A DNA stretch of 64,000 bases from Bacillus sp. FJAT-29937 (GTDB taxonomy: Bacteria > Bacillota > Bacilli > Bacillales > Cytobacillaceae): positions 311,100 to 375,099 of the forward strand of contig NZ_LMAS01000003.1 in NCBI RefSeq assembly GCF_001509555.1, written 5' to 3'. This document shows, one piece after another, positions 27,346 to 36,880 of this stretch. The position numbers and the translations under genes were made by a program. How positions within the stretch are numbered: the stretch's first letter is position 1; each line of letters opens with the position of its first letter. Below the pieces are notes generated by a model. That model made no database searches and was not told the origin of the DNA. It was given only the letters and a program-made list of their open reading frames with translations.

Positions 27346-29610
27346 ATGGTTAAGCGAGGACGCATTGTTGCCTTCTTTCTGATTGTATTATTGATTGGAA
27401 GTTTGATGGGTACAACAACAAATAATATTCTAAAAGATATTAAGCTTGGACTGGATCTTCAAGGTGGATTCGAGGTTCTTTATGAAGTATCACCGATTGA
27501 TAAAAATCAAAAAATTGATAATACTGTTTTAGCCAGTACGGCAAAAGCCTTGAATAAGCGCGTAAACGTATTAGGAGTAAGTGAGCCTAATATTCAAATT
27601 GAGGGGGAGAATAGAGTTCGTGTCCAGCTTGCTGGAGTGACTGATCAGAAACAAGCGCGTGAAATTCTCTCCACTGAAGCCAATCTGACATTCCGAGATG
27701 TAAATGATGAACCATTGATGGATGGATCTGATTTGGCAGAGGGCGGAGCTAAGCAAACTTTTGATGAAAATGGAAAGCCAAGTGTTTCCATTAAACTGAA
27801 AAGTGCAAGTAAATTTAAAGAGGTAACCGAACGAATTGTCAGTATGGGGGTACCTAATAATCTGCTTATCATTTGGCTCGATTTTGAGGAAGGTACTACT
27901 TTCCGAGAAGAAGCAATGAAAGCAGAGCCAGGATATATCTCTGCACCAGCTGTAAGTCAAGTATTTAACCAGGATACGGTCTCTATAGTTGGAAGCTTCA
28001 CCGTCGAGGAAGCAAAGACATTAGCAGATTTATTAAATGCAGGATCTCTCCCTGTTAAATTAACTGAAGTGTATTCAACATCTGTTGGTGCCCAATTTGG
28101 GGAGCAAGCCTTAAACAAAACCGTTTTAGGCGGGATTATCGGTATTGCGCTTATTTACTTATTTATGATTCTTTACTACCGATTCCCAGGATTTATCGCT
28201 ACTGTGGCACTGTCGATTTATATTTATTTAATTCTCCTTATATTTGACTGGATGAATGCGGTATTGACGCTTCCTGGTATTGCCGCCCTTATTCTTGGGG
28301 TTGGAATGGCAGTCGATGCCAACATTATTACGTACGAAAGAATTAAAGAAGAAATTCGCGTAGGGAGAACGGTTAAGTCCGCTTTTCAAGCAGGCGGCAA
28401 AAACTCTTTAGCTACGATTTTCGATGCTAATATTACAACAATCTTAGTTTCTGGTGTTTTATTTGTTTATGGGACAAGTTCCATTAAAGGGTTTGCCACG
28501 ATGTTGATTATTAGTATCCTGGTCAGCTTCCTTACAGCTGTCTATGGCTCAAGGATCCTCCTTGGACTTTGGGTAAACAGCAATCTATTTAATAAAAAGC
28601 CAAGCTGGTTTGGTGTTAAGAAAAGTGATATTAAAGATATTGCAGAAAATTATGATACAGTTGATTTGCCGACAAGGTTTGACCGCTTTGATTTTGTTAA
28701 ACATCGGAAAAAATACTTTGCATTTTCCGGGGCCATTCTCGGAATTGGGCTGATTTGCGTGGTTGTTTTTGGCCTCAATTTAGGGATTGATTTCACTCAG
28801 GGTACTCGTGTGGAGCTTCTATCAAATAAACCGATAACAAAAATTGAAGTAAAAGAGCAATTAGCTGATTTAAATATTGAGACAGATGATATTGTCATAT
28901 CTGGAGCCAATCAAGAAATTGGTGTAGCAAGATTTAAAGAAGTACTTAGCAAGGATGAAATTGCTGAGTTAAAAACCCATTTCCATGAGAAATTAGGAGC
29001 AGAACCAAATGTAAGCACAGTTTCACCGACAGTTGGAAAAGAGCTGGCGAAAAATGGGTTTATTTCTTTGTTGATTGCCTCTATCGGCATCGTGATTTAT
29101 GTGACCATTCGTTTTGAAATGTATATGGCTGTTGCAGCTATTCTTGGCCTTTTATATGATGCGTTTTTTATCATCATTTTCTTTAGCATTACAAGATTAG
29201 AAGTTGATTTAACCTTTATCGCGGCTGTCTTAACGGTTATTGGTTATTCCCTTCATGATTCAATCGTTACATTTGACCGGATGCGTGAAAACATGCAAAA
29301 GAAAAAGCGTATTAAAACGTTTGAGGAACTTGCTGATGTTGTTAATTCAAGCTTACGTCAAGTGATGGGACGATCTATTAATACGGTCGTAACCCTTCTT
29401 ATTGCTGTATTAGGAATCTTAATATTCGGAAGTGAATCCATCCGTAACTTCTCCTACGCTTTACTAATCGGATTGGTTGCCGGTGCTTATTCTTCGATTT
29501 TCTTATGTGCCCAATTGTGGCTCGTATGGAAAGGGAAAGAATTGAAGAAAAAAGGCGTTATTAAAACAGTGAAAGAAAAACGAAAAATTAGCGATGAACC
29601 TCAAGTATAA
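27346..29610 (+). CDS. secDF: Fused protein translocase subunit SecDF
   Basis: 754-residue natural fusion of SecD and SecF with about 12 membrane helices. The SecD half shows LGLDLQGGFEVLYEV near residue 40, the large extracytoplasmic P1 domain, and GVGMAVDANIITYERIKEE; the SecF half (from about 460) shows GLNLGIDFTQGTRVEL and GYSLHDSIVTFDRMRENM. It uses the proton motive force to help protein export through SecYEG. AAGGAGG precedes the ATG at 27346. The single-chain form is normal for Bacillus. Confidence 0.97.
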   Translation: MVKRGRIVAFFLIVLLIGSLMGTTTNNILKDIKLGLDLQGGFEVLYEVSPIDKNQKIDNTVLASTAKALNKRVNVLGVSEPNIQIEGENRVRVQLAGVTDQKQAREILSTEANLTFRDVNDEPLMDGSDLAEGGAKQTFDENGKPSVSIKLKSASKFKEVTERIVSMGVPNNLLIIWLDFEEGTTFREEAMKAEPGYISAPAVSQVFNQDTVSIVGSFTVEEAKTLADLLNAGSLPVKLTEVYSTSVGAQFGEQALNKTVLGGIIGIALIYLFMILYYRFPGFIATVALSIYIYLILLIFDWMNAVLTLPGIAALILGVGMAVDANIITYERIKEEIRVGRTVKSAFQAGGKNSLATIFDANITTILVSGVLFVYGTSSIKGFATMLIISILVSFLTAVYGSRILLGLWVNSNLFNKKPSWFGVKKSDIKDIAENYDTVDLPTRFDRFDFVKHRKKYFAFSGAILGIGLICVVVFGLNLGIDFTQGTRVELLSNKPITKIEVKEQLADLNIETDDIVISGANQEIGVARFKEVLSKDEIAELKTHFHEKLGAEPNVSTVSPTVGKELAKNGFISLLIASIGIVIYVTIRFEMYMAVAAILGLLYDAFFIIIFFSITRLEVDLTFIAAVLTVIGYSLHDSIVTFDRMRENMQKKKRIKTFEELADVVNSSLRQVMGRSINTVVTLLIAVLGILIFGSESIRNFSYALLIGLVAGAYSSIFLCAQLWLVWKGKELKKKGVIKTVKEKRKISDEPQV

Positions 29611-29613
29611 TTC

Positions 29614-29646
29614 AAGCCCCAGGATTCCTGGGGTTTTCTTTTTTTA
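29614..29646 (+). terminator. Terminator after secDF
   Basis: CCCCAGG (29617-29623) pairs with CCTGGGG (29627-29633), flanked by AAG/TTT, then CTTTTTTT. Confidence 0.93.
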
Positions 29647-29714
29647 AAAATATGCTCATAAACATTGAAATTAGGATAAACTAGCAATAAGTTCATTGTT
29701 AGGAAGGAAGTTTC

Positions 29715-30623
29715 ATGTTGAATCATAAAGATGATCGTTTTAAAAAGGCAGAATTTGCAGCCATGCTTGGCATCGTGATTAACATTGTCCTTGCGATTGT
29801 TAAATGGGGAATTGGCGTCTATGCCGGGAGCCGCGCATTAATTGCTGATGCTGTACATTCTGCTTCGGATATTGCTGGATCTTTAGCAGTCTATTTAGGC
29901 TTGAAGGCAGCAAAGCAGCCGCCAGATGAAGATCATCCATATGGACATGGGAAGGCAGAATCTATCTCAGCTATAATCGTTGCTGTTTTGTTATTATTTG
30001 TTGGATTTGAAATTGGCAAGTCGTCTGTAACTGCTTTTTTTCAGCCAATAGAAGCACCAAAATCAATAGCCATTGCGGCGGTTGTCTTTTCAATCATTGT
30101 AAAGGAGGCATTATTTCGCTATAAATACAAGCTTGGGAAAGAGTTGAATAGTGATGCATTGATTGTCAATGCCTATGAGCATCGTTCGGATGTGTATTCA
30201 TCCTTTGCTGCGCTGGCAGGTATTGGGGCTGCGATCATCGGCGGTAAGCTTGGCATCGGATGGCTGGAATATGCCGATCCTGTTGCTGGTGTGATTGTTT
30301 CCATCATGGTCATCCATATGGCGTGGTCGCTTGGGAAAGAGTCGATCCATAACACCCTTGATCATGTGCTGCATGAAGAGGATACACTTGAATTAAGAGA
30401 GGCGGTGGAAAGTGTTCCGGAGGTTAAGAAAATTAATCAGCTTCATGCTAGAGAGCATGGACATTATGTCATCATTGACTTGAAGATTTCAGTTGATCCG
30501 AATATGACGGTTGAAGAGGGACATCGAGTTGGCAAAGAGGTAAAGGGGAAGCTATTACAAATGAACAATGTTAAAAATGTGTTTGTTCATATCAATCCCT
30601 ATAATGAAGATGTTGAAAATTAA
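29715..30623 (+). CDS. Cation diffusion facilitator family transporter
   Basis: 302-residue CDF (FieF/YdfM-type) metal/proton antiporter. Six membrane helices in residues 10-210; the transport-site motifs are DAVHSASD (45-52) on helix 2 and EHRSD (155-159) on helix 5, and the C-terminal cytoplasmic dimerisation domain (about 215-300) carries the histidines HAREHGH. Likely exports Mn, Fe or Zn; the exact metal cannot be read from the sequence. AGGAAGG lies before the ATG. It stands alone between two terminators, inserted between secDF and recJ. Confidence 0.9.
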   Translation: MLNHKDDRFKKAEFAAMLGIVINIVLAIVKWGIGVYAGSRALIADAVHSASDIAGSLAVYLGLKAAKQPPDEDHPYGHGKAESISAIIVAVLLLFVGFEIGKSSVTAFFQPIEAPKSIAIAAVVFSIIVKEALFRYKYKLGKELNSDALIVNAYEHRSDVYSSFAALAGIGAAIIGGKLGIGWLEYADPVAGVIVSIMVIHMAWSLGKESIHNTLDHVLHEEDTLELREAVESVPEVKKINQLHAREHGHYVIIDLKISVDPNMTVEEGHRVGKEVKGKLLQMNNVKNVFVHINPYNEDVEN

Positions 30624-30651
30624 ACAGCGAACTTCGCTGTTTTTCTTTTTT
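30622..30651 (+). terminator. Terminator after the CDF transporter gene
   Basis: AAACAGCGA pairs with TCGCTGTTT around ACT, followed by TTCTTTTTT. Confidence 0.92.
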
Positions 30652-30663
30652 CAAGACTTCGCA

Positions 30664-30692
30664 TTGAAACAAATAGGGCCCTCTTGTATACT
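30664..30692 (+). promoter_or_regulatory. Sigma-A promoter of recJ-apt
   Basis: TTGAAA (30664-30669), a 17-base spacer and TATACT (30687-30692) lie 22 bases before the recJ start codon. Confidence 0.78.
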
Positions 30693-30714
30693 TAAAAGGT
30701 TGAGGGGTGAACAA

Positions 30715-33081
30715 ATGTTACAATCAAAAACTCGTTGGATTGTTCGGAAATCAGATGAAGAAAAGCAAAATCTTCTCGTTCAACAATTAAATATAACTCC
30801 TCTTCTTGCGTCATTGCTTGTAAATAGAGGAATTGAATCACCAGAATTAGCACAAAGTTTTCTAGTTGATCAAAACTCAGAATTTCATGATCCTTTTTTA
30901 TTAGCTGATATGGAAATTGCCGTATCTCGGATAAAAAAGGCGATAGATAAAGAAGAACCGATATTAATATTCGGAGATTATGATGCCGATGGTGTGACAA
31001 GCACGACCGTTATGATGAAGGTTCTTCGGGAATTAGGCGCTAATGTCGAATTCTACATACCGAACCGATTTACGGAAGGCTACGGTCCAAATATCCCAGC
31101 CTTTCAATATGCCGCGGAAATTGGTATCAAACTGATTATAACGGTTGATACGGGTATAGCTGCCGTAAAGGAAGCTGCTGCAGCGCTTGAGCTTGGACTG
31201 GATTTAATTATTACAGACCACCATGAACCAGGGCCAGAATTGCCAAATGCATTAGCTATTATCCACCCAAAGCTCGAAGGAAGCCAGTATCCATTTCGTG
31301 AGTTGGCTGGTGTTGGGGTTGCTTTTAAATTAGCTCATGCTCTTTATGGTAAATTGCCAGAGCATCTTCTAGAAATAGCGGCTATCGGAACGATTGCAGA
31401 TTTAGTTTCCTTAAAAGGAGAAAATCGTTTAATCGTTAAACGAGGCTTAAGGAAACTTAAGTCCACTAATCATGTTGGCTTAACAGCCTTGTTAAAACAA
31501 AACAAGGTAGACCCTGGCTCAATAACGGAAGAAACGGTAGGGTTTATGATTGCGCCGCGATTAAATGCTGCCGGGAGATTGGATAGTGCGGATCCAGCTG
31601 TTGAATTACTCCTTACTGAAGATATGTATGAGGCTGAAGCGATAGCTGAGGAAATAGAACAAATGAACAAGGAGAGGCAAGCAATCGTTAGCCAAATTGC
31701 TGAAGAAGCAATTCGTCACGTGGAAGAGAATTATCCAATCGATGAAAATGCTGTCCTTGTTATCGGTCAAGAGGGCTGGAATGCAGGTGTTATCGGGATT
31801 GTTGCTTCAAAGCTAGTTGAAAGATTTTATCGTCCAGTCATTTGTTTAAGCTTTGATAGAGAGAAGGGCTTAGCAAAAGGCTCTGCACGCAGTATATTAG
31901 GATTTGATTTGTTTAGAAACCTTTCTGAATGTCGAGATATATTGCCTCATTTCGGCGGGCATCCGATGGCTGCCGGCATGACATTGAATCTGGATCATGT
32001 TGATGAGCTTAGGAACAGACTCAATTCAGCGGCAAAGGAACAATTATCAGATGAAGACTTTATTCCAGTTACTACGTTGGATGGAACAGTAAATATGTCA
32101 GAAATTCACCTGAATTCAATAGAGGAAATGCAAATGCTCGCTCCATTTGGAATGGATAATCCGAAGCCTAAGATTTTAATTAAGGACGCAAGCATTGCCA
32201 ATATGAGAAAAATCGGTTCGGATCAAAATCATTTGAAAATGACAATTGAGAGTGAAGGAAATACCCTTGATGGCGTAGGGTTCGGACTAGGAGAATTATA
32301 TGAGCATATTTCCCCTTCTTCTAAAATATCTGTAATTGGGGAGCTTTCGATTAATGAGTGGAATAATGTTCGAAAGCCGCAAATTTTTCTCCAGGATGCG
32401 GCCATTCAAGACTGGCAGCTATTTGATATTAGGGGAATTAAACGGTTTGAACAATTAATCGATTTGATCCCTAAAAGGAAATCAAAATGGATTGTATTTA
32501 ATAAAGAAAATGCTGTGAAGTTTCCAACATATATAAATGAGAATATGGTAACAGTAAGTTCATATGAGGAAGCAGCGGCGTTAACGATCGATCAAGAAAA
32601 TGTGATATTAACGGATCTTCCGCCATCTAAAGAAGTTCTCGCCCAATTATTTACCGGGAAAAATCCTTCAAGGGTATATGCACATTTCTATAAAGAGGAG
32701 AGTGCCTTTTTCAGCACACTTCCAACGAGAGATCATTTCAAGTGGTTCTATGCCTTCATCATGAAAAAGGGGCCATTTAGCCTTCAGCAATACCGGGATA
32801 ATATTGCCAAGCATAAGGGATGGAGCAAAGAAACAATTGATTTCATGTCACAAGTGTTTTTTGAATTAGATTTTGTTAAAATAAACAATGGAATCATTTC
32901 CGTTAATAAGACTTCGCAAAAACGAGATTTAACTGATTCGCTTATTTATGAACAAAGACGCAAACAGTACTCAATCGAAAGCGAATTGCTCTATTCAACT
33001 TATCAACAGTTGAAAAGCTTTTTCGATTCAGTCATCCAAGGTTCTGTGAATTTTGAGGAGGAAGTAAAAGAATGGACTTAA
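30715..33081 (+). CDS. recJ: Single-stranded-DNA-specific exonuclease RecJ
   Basis: 788-residue 5'-3' exonuclease of recombination and repair. The DHH domain shows [11 protein letters not shown] (Asp residues binding Mn), DTGI and DHHEPG; the DHHA1 region shows GGHPMAAGM. The residues after about 570 form the C-terminal extension found in Bacillus RecJ, which is longer than E. coli RecJ. ATG at 30715 with GAGGGGTG upstream was chosen; an open extension further upstream overlaps the terminator and was rejected. Overlaps apt by 10 bases. Confidence 0.95.
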   Translation: MLQSKTRWIVRKSDEEKQNLLVQQLNITPLLASLLVNRGIESPELAQSFLVDQNSEFHDPFLLADMEIAVSRIKKAIDKEEPILIFGDYDADGVTSTTVMMKVLRELGANVEFYIPNRFTEGYGPNIPAFQYAAEIGIKLIITVDTGIAAVKEAAAALELGLDLIITDHHEPGPELPNALAIIHPKLEGSQYPFRELAGVGVAFKLAHALYGKLPEHLLEIAAIGTIADLVSLKGENRLIVKRGLRKLKSTNHVGLTALLKQNKVDPGSITEETVGFMIAPRLNAAGRLDSADPAVELLLTEDMYEAEAIAEEIEQMNKERQAIVSQIAEEAIRHVEENYPIDENAVLVIGQEGWNAGVIGIVASKLVERFYRPVICLSFDREKGLAKGSARSILGFDLFRNLSECRDILPHFGGHPMAAGMTLNLDHVDELRNRLNSAAKEQLSDEDFIPVTTLDGTVNMSEIHLNSIEEMQMLAPFGMDNPKPKILIKDASIANMRKIGSDQNHLKMTIESEGNTLDGVGFGLGELYEHISPSSKISVIGELSINEWNNVRKPQIFLQDAAIQDWQLFDIRGIKRFEQLIDLIPKRKSKWIVFNKENAVKFPTYINENMVTVSSYEEAAALTIDQENVILTDLPPSKEVLAQLFTGKNPSRVYAHFYKEESAFFSTLPTRDHFKWFYAFIMKKGPFSLQQYRDNIAKHKGWSKETIDFMSQVFFELDFVKINNGIISVNKTSQKRDLTDSLIYEQRRKQYSIESELLYSTYQQLKSFFDSVIQGSVNFEEEVKEWT

Positions 33082-33584
33082 AACAGTATATTACAATCGT
33101 CCAGGACTGGCCAAAGCCAGGGATTCAATTTAAGGATATTACGACATTAATGGATAATGGTGAGGCATATAGATATGCCACAGACAAAATCGTGGAATAC
33201 GCACAAAAAAAGCAAATTGATTTAGTCGTAGGTCCGGAGGCGCGCGGATTTATTATTGGCTGCCCTGTTGCTTATTCACTAGGAGTCGGCTTTGCCCCTG
33301 TTAGGAAGGAAGGGAAGCTTCCTCGTGAAACGATTAAAGTTGAATATGGGTTAGAATATGGGAAAGACGTTCTGACCATCCATAAAGATGCGATCAAGCG
33401 AGGACAAAGAGTATTAATAACGGATGATTTGCTTGCAACTGGCGGAACGATTGAAGCAACTATTAAATTAGTTGAACAGCTAGGCGGAATTGTAGCTGGA
33501 ATTGCCTTCTTAATTGAATTGTCATATTTAAATGGGCGGGATAAGCTTGGAAAATATGATATTCTGACTTTAATGGAATATTAA
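33072..33584 (+). CDS. apt: Adenine phosphoribosyltransferase
   Basis: 170-residue purine salvage enzyme making AMP from adenine and [22 protein letters not shown], the [11 protein letters not shown] flexible loop and the PRPP-binding motif [13 protein letters not shown] are complete. Starts inside the end of recJ behind a GAGGAGGAAG site, so the two are coupled, as in other bacilli. Confidence 0.97.
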   Translation: MDLKQYITIVQDWPKPGIQFKDITTLMDNGEAYRYATDKIVEYAQKKQIDLVVGPEARGFIIGCPVAYSLGVGFAPVRKEGKLPRETIKVEYGLEYGKDVLTIHKDAIKRGQRVLITDDLLATGGTIEATIKLVEQLGGIVAGIAFLIELSYLNGRDKLGKYDILTLMEY

Positions 33585-33592
33585 TTTAGACG

Positions 33593-33616
33593 GGAGCGCT
33601 TAATGCGCTCTTTTTA
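33593..33616 (+). terminator. Terminator after apt
   Basis: GAGCGC (33594-33599) pairs with GCGCTC (33605-33610) around TTAAT, then TTTTTATT. Confidence 0.88.
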
Positions 33617-33839
33617 TTATGGAACGACCGCCTACAATTAATAAAAAGCAAAGATTAAAATGCTGTTCAAAACTTACAAATTTCGACAAACTTTTTATTT
33701 TTCAGGAAAATAACCGCTATCCCTTTACATATTCGCTTTTTTTTTCGATAATAGTAGCAATCATTCAAATTTTGTTATGACAGTTTTAAACGGAAAATGA
33801 CAAAGTTAAGAAAGCATAAGCGTTCTAGACTTTGAGAAA
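33617..33839. other. A/T-rich intergenic stretch before the element and rel
   Basis: No gene was recognised in this stretch between the apt terminator and the dispersed element. It is A/T rich with long T and A runs and presumably holds the rel promoter, but no TTGACA/TATAAT pair with proper spacing was convincing. Confidence 0.5.
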
Positions 33840-33960
33840 TGTCTAGCTCCAGCGCCTACCCCCTCGAGGTCACAAGTCAATCCTCCCAGAAAGGAAAATA
33901 CACCTTTCCGGGAGGCTTGCCTTGTGCTTGTCGGGGGTGAGCAAGGCGCTTCCGCTTTTC
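33840..33960 (+). repeat. Dispersed palindromic element, copy 2 (simplest form)
   Basis: The clearest copy of the family, about 120 bp. Nested arms pair from outside in: AGCGCC/GGCGCT, ACCCCC/GGGGGT, CACAAG/CTTGTG, CAA/TTG, CCTCCC/GGGAGG, GAAAGG/CCTTTC, around an ACAC-containing loop. Ends are TGTCTAGCTCC (left) and TCCGCTTTTC (right). It lies in the untranslated region just before rel, not next to a stop codon. Confidence 0.92.
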
Positions 33961-33990
33961 TTATGAAAATTAACTATAAAAGGTGATCCC

Positions 33991-36186
33991 ATGGCGAACG
34001 ATCATGTTCTGACCGCTGAACAAGTCATCGACAGAACGAAAGTATATTTAAATGATGAGCATGTGGCGCTTGTTGAGAAGGCATATGAATATGCCAGACA
34101 TGCCCATCGTGAACAATATAGAAAATCGGGTGAGCCTTACATCATCCATCCCATTCAAGTAGCAGGCATTTTGGCCGATTTAGAGATGGATCCATCTACG
34201 GTTGCAGCCGGTTTTCTTCACGATGTTGTAGAGGATACTGACGTCACGCTAGCTGATATAAAGGCTGCCTTTAACGAAGAAGTGGCCATGCTTGTTGACG
34301 GTGTAACAAAGCTTGGAAAAATTAAATATAAATCGAAAGAAGAGCAGCAGGCAGAAAATCACCGGAAAATGTTTGTGGCCATGGCACAGGATATTCGTGT
34401 CATCTTAATCAAGCTGGCAGACAGGCTTCATAATATGCGTACCCTCAAGCATTTGCCTGCCGAAAAACAGCGGCGTATTTCCAATGAAACATTAGAAATT
34501 TTTGCCCCTCTTGCTCATCGTCTTGGAATTTCAAAAATTAAATGGGAGCTTGAGGACACCGCTTTAAGATATTTAAATCCGCAGCAATATTATCGAATTG
34601 TGAATCTTATGAAGAAGAAGCGGGCTGAGCGGGAGCAATATCTTGAAGATGTAATCGATGAGATGCGCACCCGAATGAATGAAGTTTCGATTCGATCAGA
34701 TATATCCGGCAGACCTAAGCATATATATAGCATTTATCGTAAAATGGCTTTGCAAAACAAGCAATTTAACGAAATCTATGATTTGCTTGCTGTCAGAATT
34801 GTTGTGAATAGCATTAAGGATTGCTATGCTGTCCTCGGTATTATCCACACATGCTGGAAGCCAATGCCTGGCCGCTTTAAAGATTATATTGCGATGCCGA
34901 AGCAAAATATGTACCAATCTCTTCATACGACAGTCATAGGGCCTAAAGGTGATCCGTTAGAAGTGCAAATTCGTACATTCGAAATGCACCGAATCTCTGA
35001 ATTCGGGATTGCCGCTCACTGGGCGTATAAAGAAGGAAAAAAGGTCAATGATAGATTGTCCATTGAAGATAAGCTAACATGGTTCCGCGAAATACTAGAG
35101 TTTCAAGACAGCTCCAATGATGCGGAAGAATTTATGGAATCTTTAAAAATTGATTTATTCTCTGATATGGTGTTTGTGTTTACACCAAAAGGCGATGTCA
35201 TTGAGCTGCCATCAGGTTCAGTTCCCATTGACTTTGCGTACCGGATTCACTCTGAGATTGGAAATAAAACAATCGGCGCGAAAATAAACGGGAAAATGGT
35301 CACACTCGATTATAAGCTGAAAACTGGCGATATTATTGAAATTTTGACATCCAAGCACTCATATGGCCCAAGCAAGGATTGGCTAAAGCTAGCACAAACG
35401 TCACAAGCCAAAAACAAAATTCGTCAATTCTTTAAGAAACAAAGAAGAGATGAGAATGTTGAAAAGGGCAAAGAGCAAATTGAAAGAGAAATCCGCAATA
35501 TGGATTTCGATTTGAAAGAAATTCTTACTGCTGAAAATATTAAACGAGTTGCCGAAAAGTTTAATTTCATGAATGAAGAAGATATGTATGCAGCCGTAGG
35601 CTATAACGGTGTTACGGCGCTTCAAGTAGCGAACCGCTTAACGGAAAAGCTTCGGAGAAAACGTGATTTGGAACAAGAGGCTGATATAACAAATGCTGTT
35701 TCCGAGTTAAGATCATTCCCATCTACTAAAAAGCGTGAATCAGGGGTCCGGGTGTCCGGTATAGATAATTTGCTTATCCGACTTTCCCGCTGCTGTAATC
35801 CGGTTCCAGGGGACGAAATTGTCGGCTTTATTACGAAAGGACGCGGAGTCTCTGTTCACAGAGCTGATTGCACGAATATTGGTAATGATGAGGCAAAAGA
35901 AAGACTTATTCCTGTTGAATGGGAAACGGATTTAAATGACCGGAAAGAATACAGTGTTGAAATCGAAATTACTGGCTTTGACAGGCGAGGATTGCTTAAT
36001 GAGGTATTGCAGGCAGTGAATGAATCAAAAACGAATATTTCCGCTGTATCTGGCCGTTCAGACCGAAATAAAGCGGCAACGATTAATATGACCATTGCCA
36101 TTCACAATGTAAACCATTTACAGAAGGTTGTCGAACGGATTAAACAAATTCCTGATGTATATGCGGTTCGCAGGATCATGAATTAA
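33991..36186 (+). CDS. rel: Bifunctional (p)ppGpp synthetase/hydrolase Rel
   Basis: 731-residue stringent-response enzyme. The hydrolase HD domain is intact (His53 and His77-Asp78 in GFLHDVVED), the synthetase domain includes [21 protein letters not shown], followed by TGS (about 385-450, [18 protein letters not shown]), a helical region, a conserved-cysteine region ([16 protein letters not shown]) and a C-terminal ACT domain (about 655-731). It binds stalled ribosomes and makes or degrades ppGpp. AGGTGATCCC precedes the ATG. An element copy lies in its leader. Confidence 0.97.
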   Translation: MANDHVLTAEQVIDRTKVYLNDEHVALVEKAYEYARHAHREQYRKSGEPYIIHPIQVAGILADLEMDPSTVAAGFLHDVVEDTDVTLADIKAAFNEEVAMLVDGVTKLGKIKYKSKEEQQAENHRKMFVAMAQDIRVILIKLADRLHNMRTLKHLPAEKQRRISNETLEIFAPLAHRLGISKIKWELEDTALRYLNPQQYYRIVNLMKKKRAEREQYLEDVIDEMRTRMNEVSIRSDISGRPKHIYSIYRKMALQNKQFNEIYDLLAVRIVVNSIKDCYAVLGIIHTCWKPMPGRFKDYIAMPKQNMYQSLHTTVIGPKGDPLEVQIRTFEMHRISEFGIAAHWAYKEGKKVNDRLSIEDKLTWFREILEFQDSSNDAEEFMESLKIDLFSDMVFVFTPKGDVIELPSGSVPIDFAYRIHSEIGNKTIGAKINGKMVTLDYKLKTGDIIEILTSKHSYGPSKDWLKLAQTSQAKNKIRQFFKKQRRDENVEKGKEQIEREIRNMDFDLKEILTAENIKRVAEKFNFMNEEDMYAAVGYNGVTALQVANRLTEKLRRKRDLEQEADITNAVSELRSFPSTKKRESGVRVSGIDNLLIRLSRCCNPVPGDEIVGFITKGRGVSVHRADCTNIGNDEAKERLIPVEWETDLNDRKEYSVEIEITGFDRRGLLNEVLQAVNESKTNISAVSGRSDRNKAATINMTIAIHNVNHLQKVVERIKQIPDVYAVRRIMN

Positions 36187-36197
36187 GGAGTATTGTT

Positions 36198-36638
36198 ATG
36201 CGAGTAGTTGTACAACGAAGCAAAGAAGCAAGCGTCACAGTAAACGGTGAGATAGTCGGGAGTATTCCAAAGGGCTTTGTCCTCTTAGTAGGTGTGACCC
36301 ATGAAGACGATCATAAGGATGCTGAATTTTTAGCTGATAAAATTGCCAATCTACGAGTCTTTGAAGATGAAGGCGGAAAAATGAATTTATCGATACTGGA
36401 TAAAGGCGGGGAAATTTTATCGGTTTCCCAATTCACCTTATATGGAGATTGCCGGAAAGGGCGCAGGCCAAACTTTATGGAAGCTGCTAGACCCGAACAC
36501 GCATTGAAAATATATGAAGCCTTTAATGCCTATCTTCGTGAAAAAGGATTAAAGGTTTCAACAGGTGAATTTGGCGCCATGATGGATGTACAATTAATCA
36601 ATGATGGACCAGTAACACTTATAGTTGACAGTAAATAA
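36198..36638 (+). CDS. dtd: D-aminoacyl-tRNA deacylase
   Basis: 146-residue DTD that hydrolyses D-amino acids, and glycine mischarged on tRNA-Ala. [21 protein letters not shown], the SQFTLYGD motif and the C-terminal NDGPVT (cross-subunit GPVT active-site motif) are visible. Eleven bases after rel, as in many bacilli. Its TAA stop is followed immediately by a dispersed palindromic element. Confidence 0.97.
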   Translation: MRVVVQRSKEASVTVNGEIVGSIPKGFVLLVGVTHEDDHKDAEFLADKIANLRVFEDEGGKMNLSILDKGGEILSVSQFTLYGDCRKGRRPNFMEAARPEHALKIYEAFNAYLREKGLKVSTGEFGAMMDVQLINDGPVTLIVDSK

Positions 36639-36816
36639 GAAAAGTGTAAGCGCCTTGGTCACCCCCGACAAGCACAAGACAAGCCTCACGGAAAGGTGTA
36701 TTTTCCTTTCTGGGAGGATTGGCTTGTGACCTCGAGGTCGACAAAAACGCGACGTCCTGTCGCATTGTCGACACTAGTACGTCCTGTACGTCGGGGGTAG
36801 GCGCTGAAGCTAGACA
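36639..36816 (-). repeat. Dispersed palindromic element, copy 3 (with nested palindromes)
   Basis: Reverse-orientation copy starting GAAAAGTGTAAGCGCC at the base right after the dtd stop codon and ending AGCTAGACA. Arms CACAAG/CTTGTG, GGAAAGG/CCTTTC and ACCCCC/GGGGGT are kept. About 55 extra bases within the right half (near 36735-36792) hold further palindromes: GTCGAC twice, GCGAC/GTCGC, and GTAC-rich GTACGTCCTGTACG. Confidence 0.9.
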
Positions 36817-36820
36817 ATAG

Positions 36821-36869
36821 AAAAGGTCAGACATTTCATACGTGTGTATGAATGTGTCTGACCTTTTTG
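36821..36869. terminator. Bidirectional terminator between dtd and the amidase gene
   Basis: AAAAGGTCAGACA...TTCATAC and GTATGAA...TGTCTGACCTTTT form a long hairpin with a small bulge, with T-runs on both strands. Confidence 0.88.
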
Positions 36870-36880
36870 ACGTTAAAATC

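Noticed and set aside
30568..30714. N-terminal extension of recJ by 49 codons
   Set aside because: It would run through the CDF-gene terminator and the recJ promoter; ATG 30715 has a proper GAGGGGTG site.
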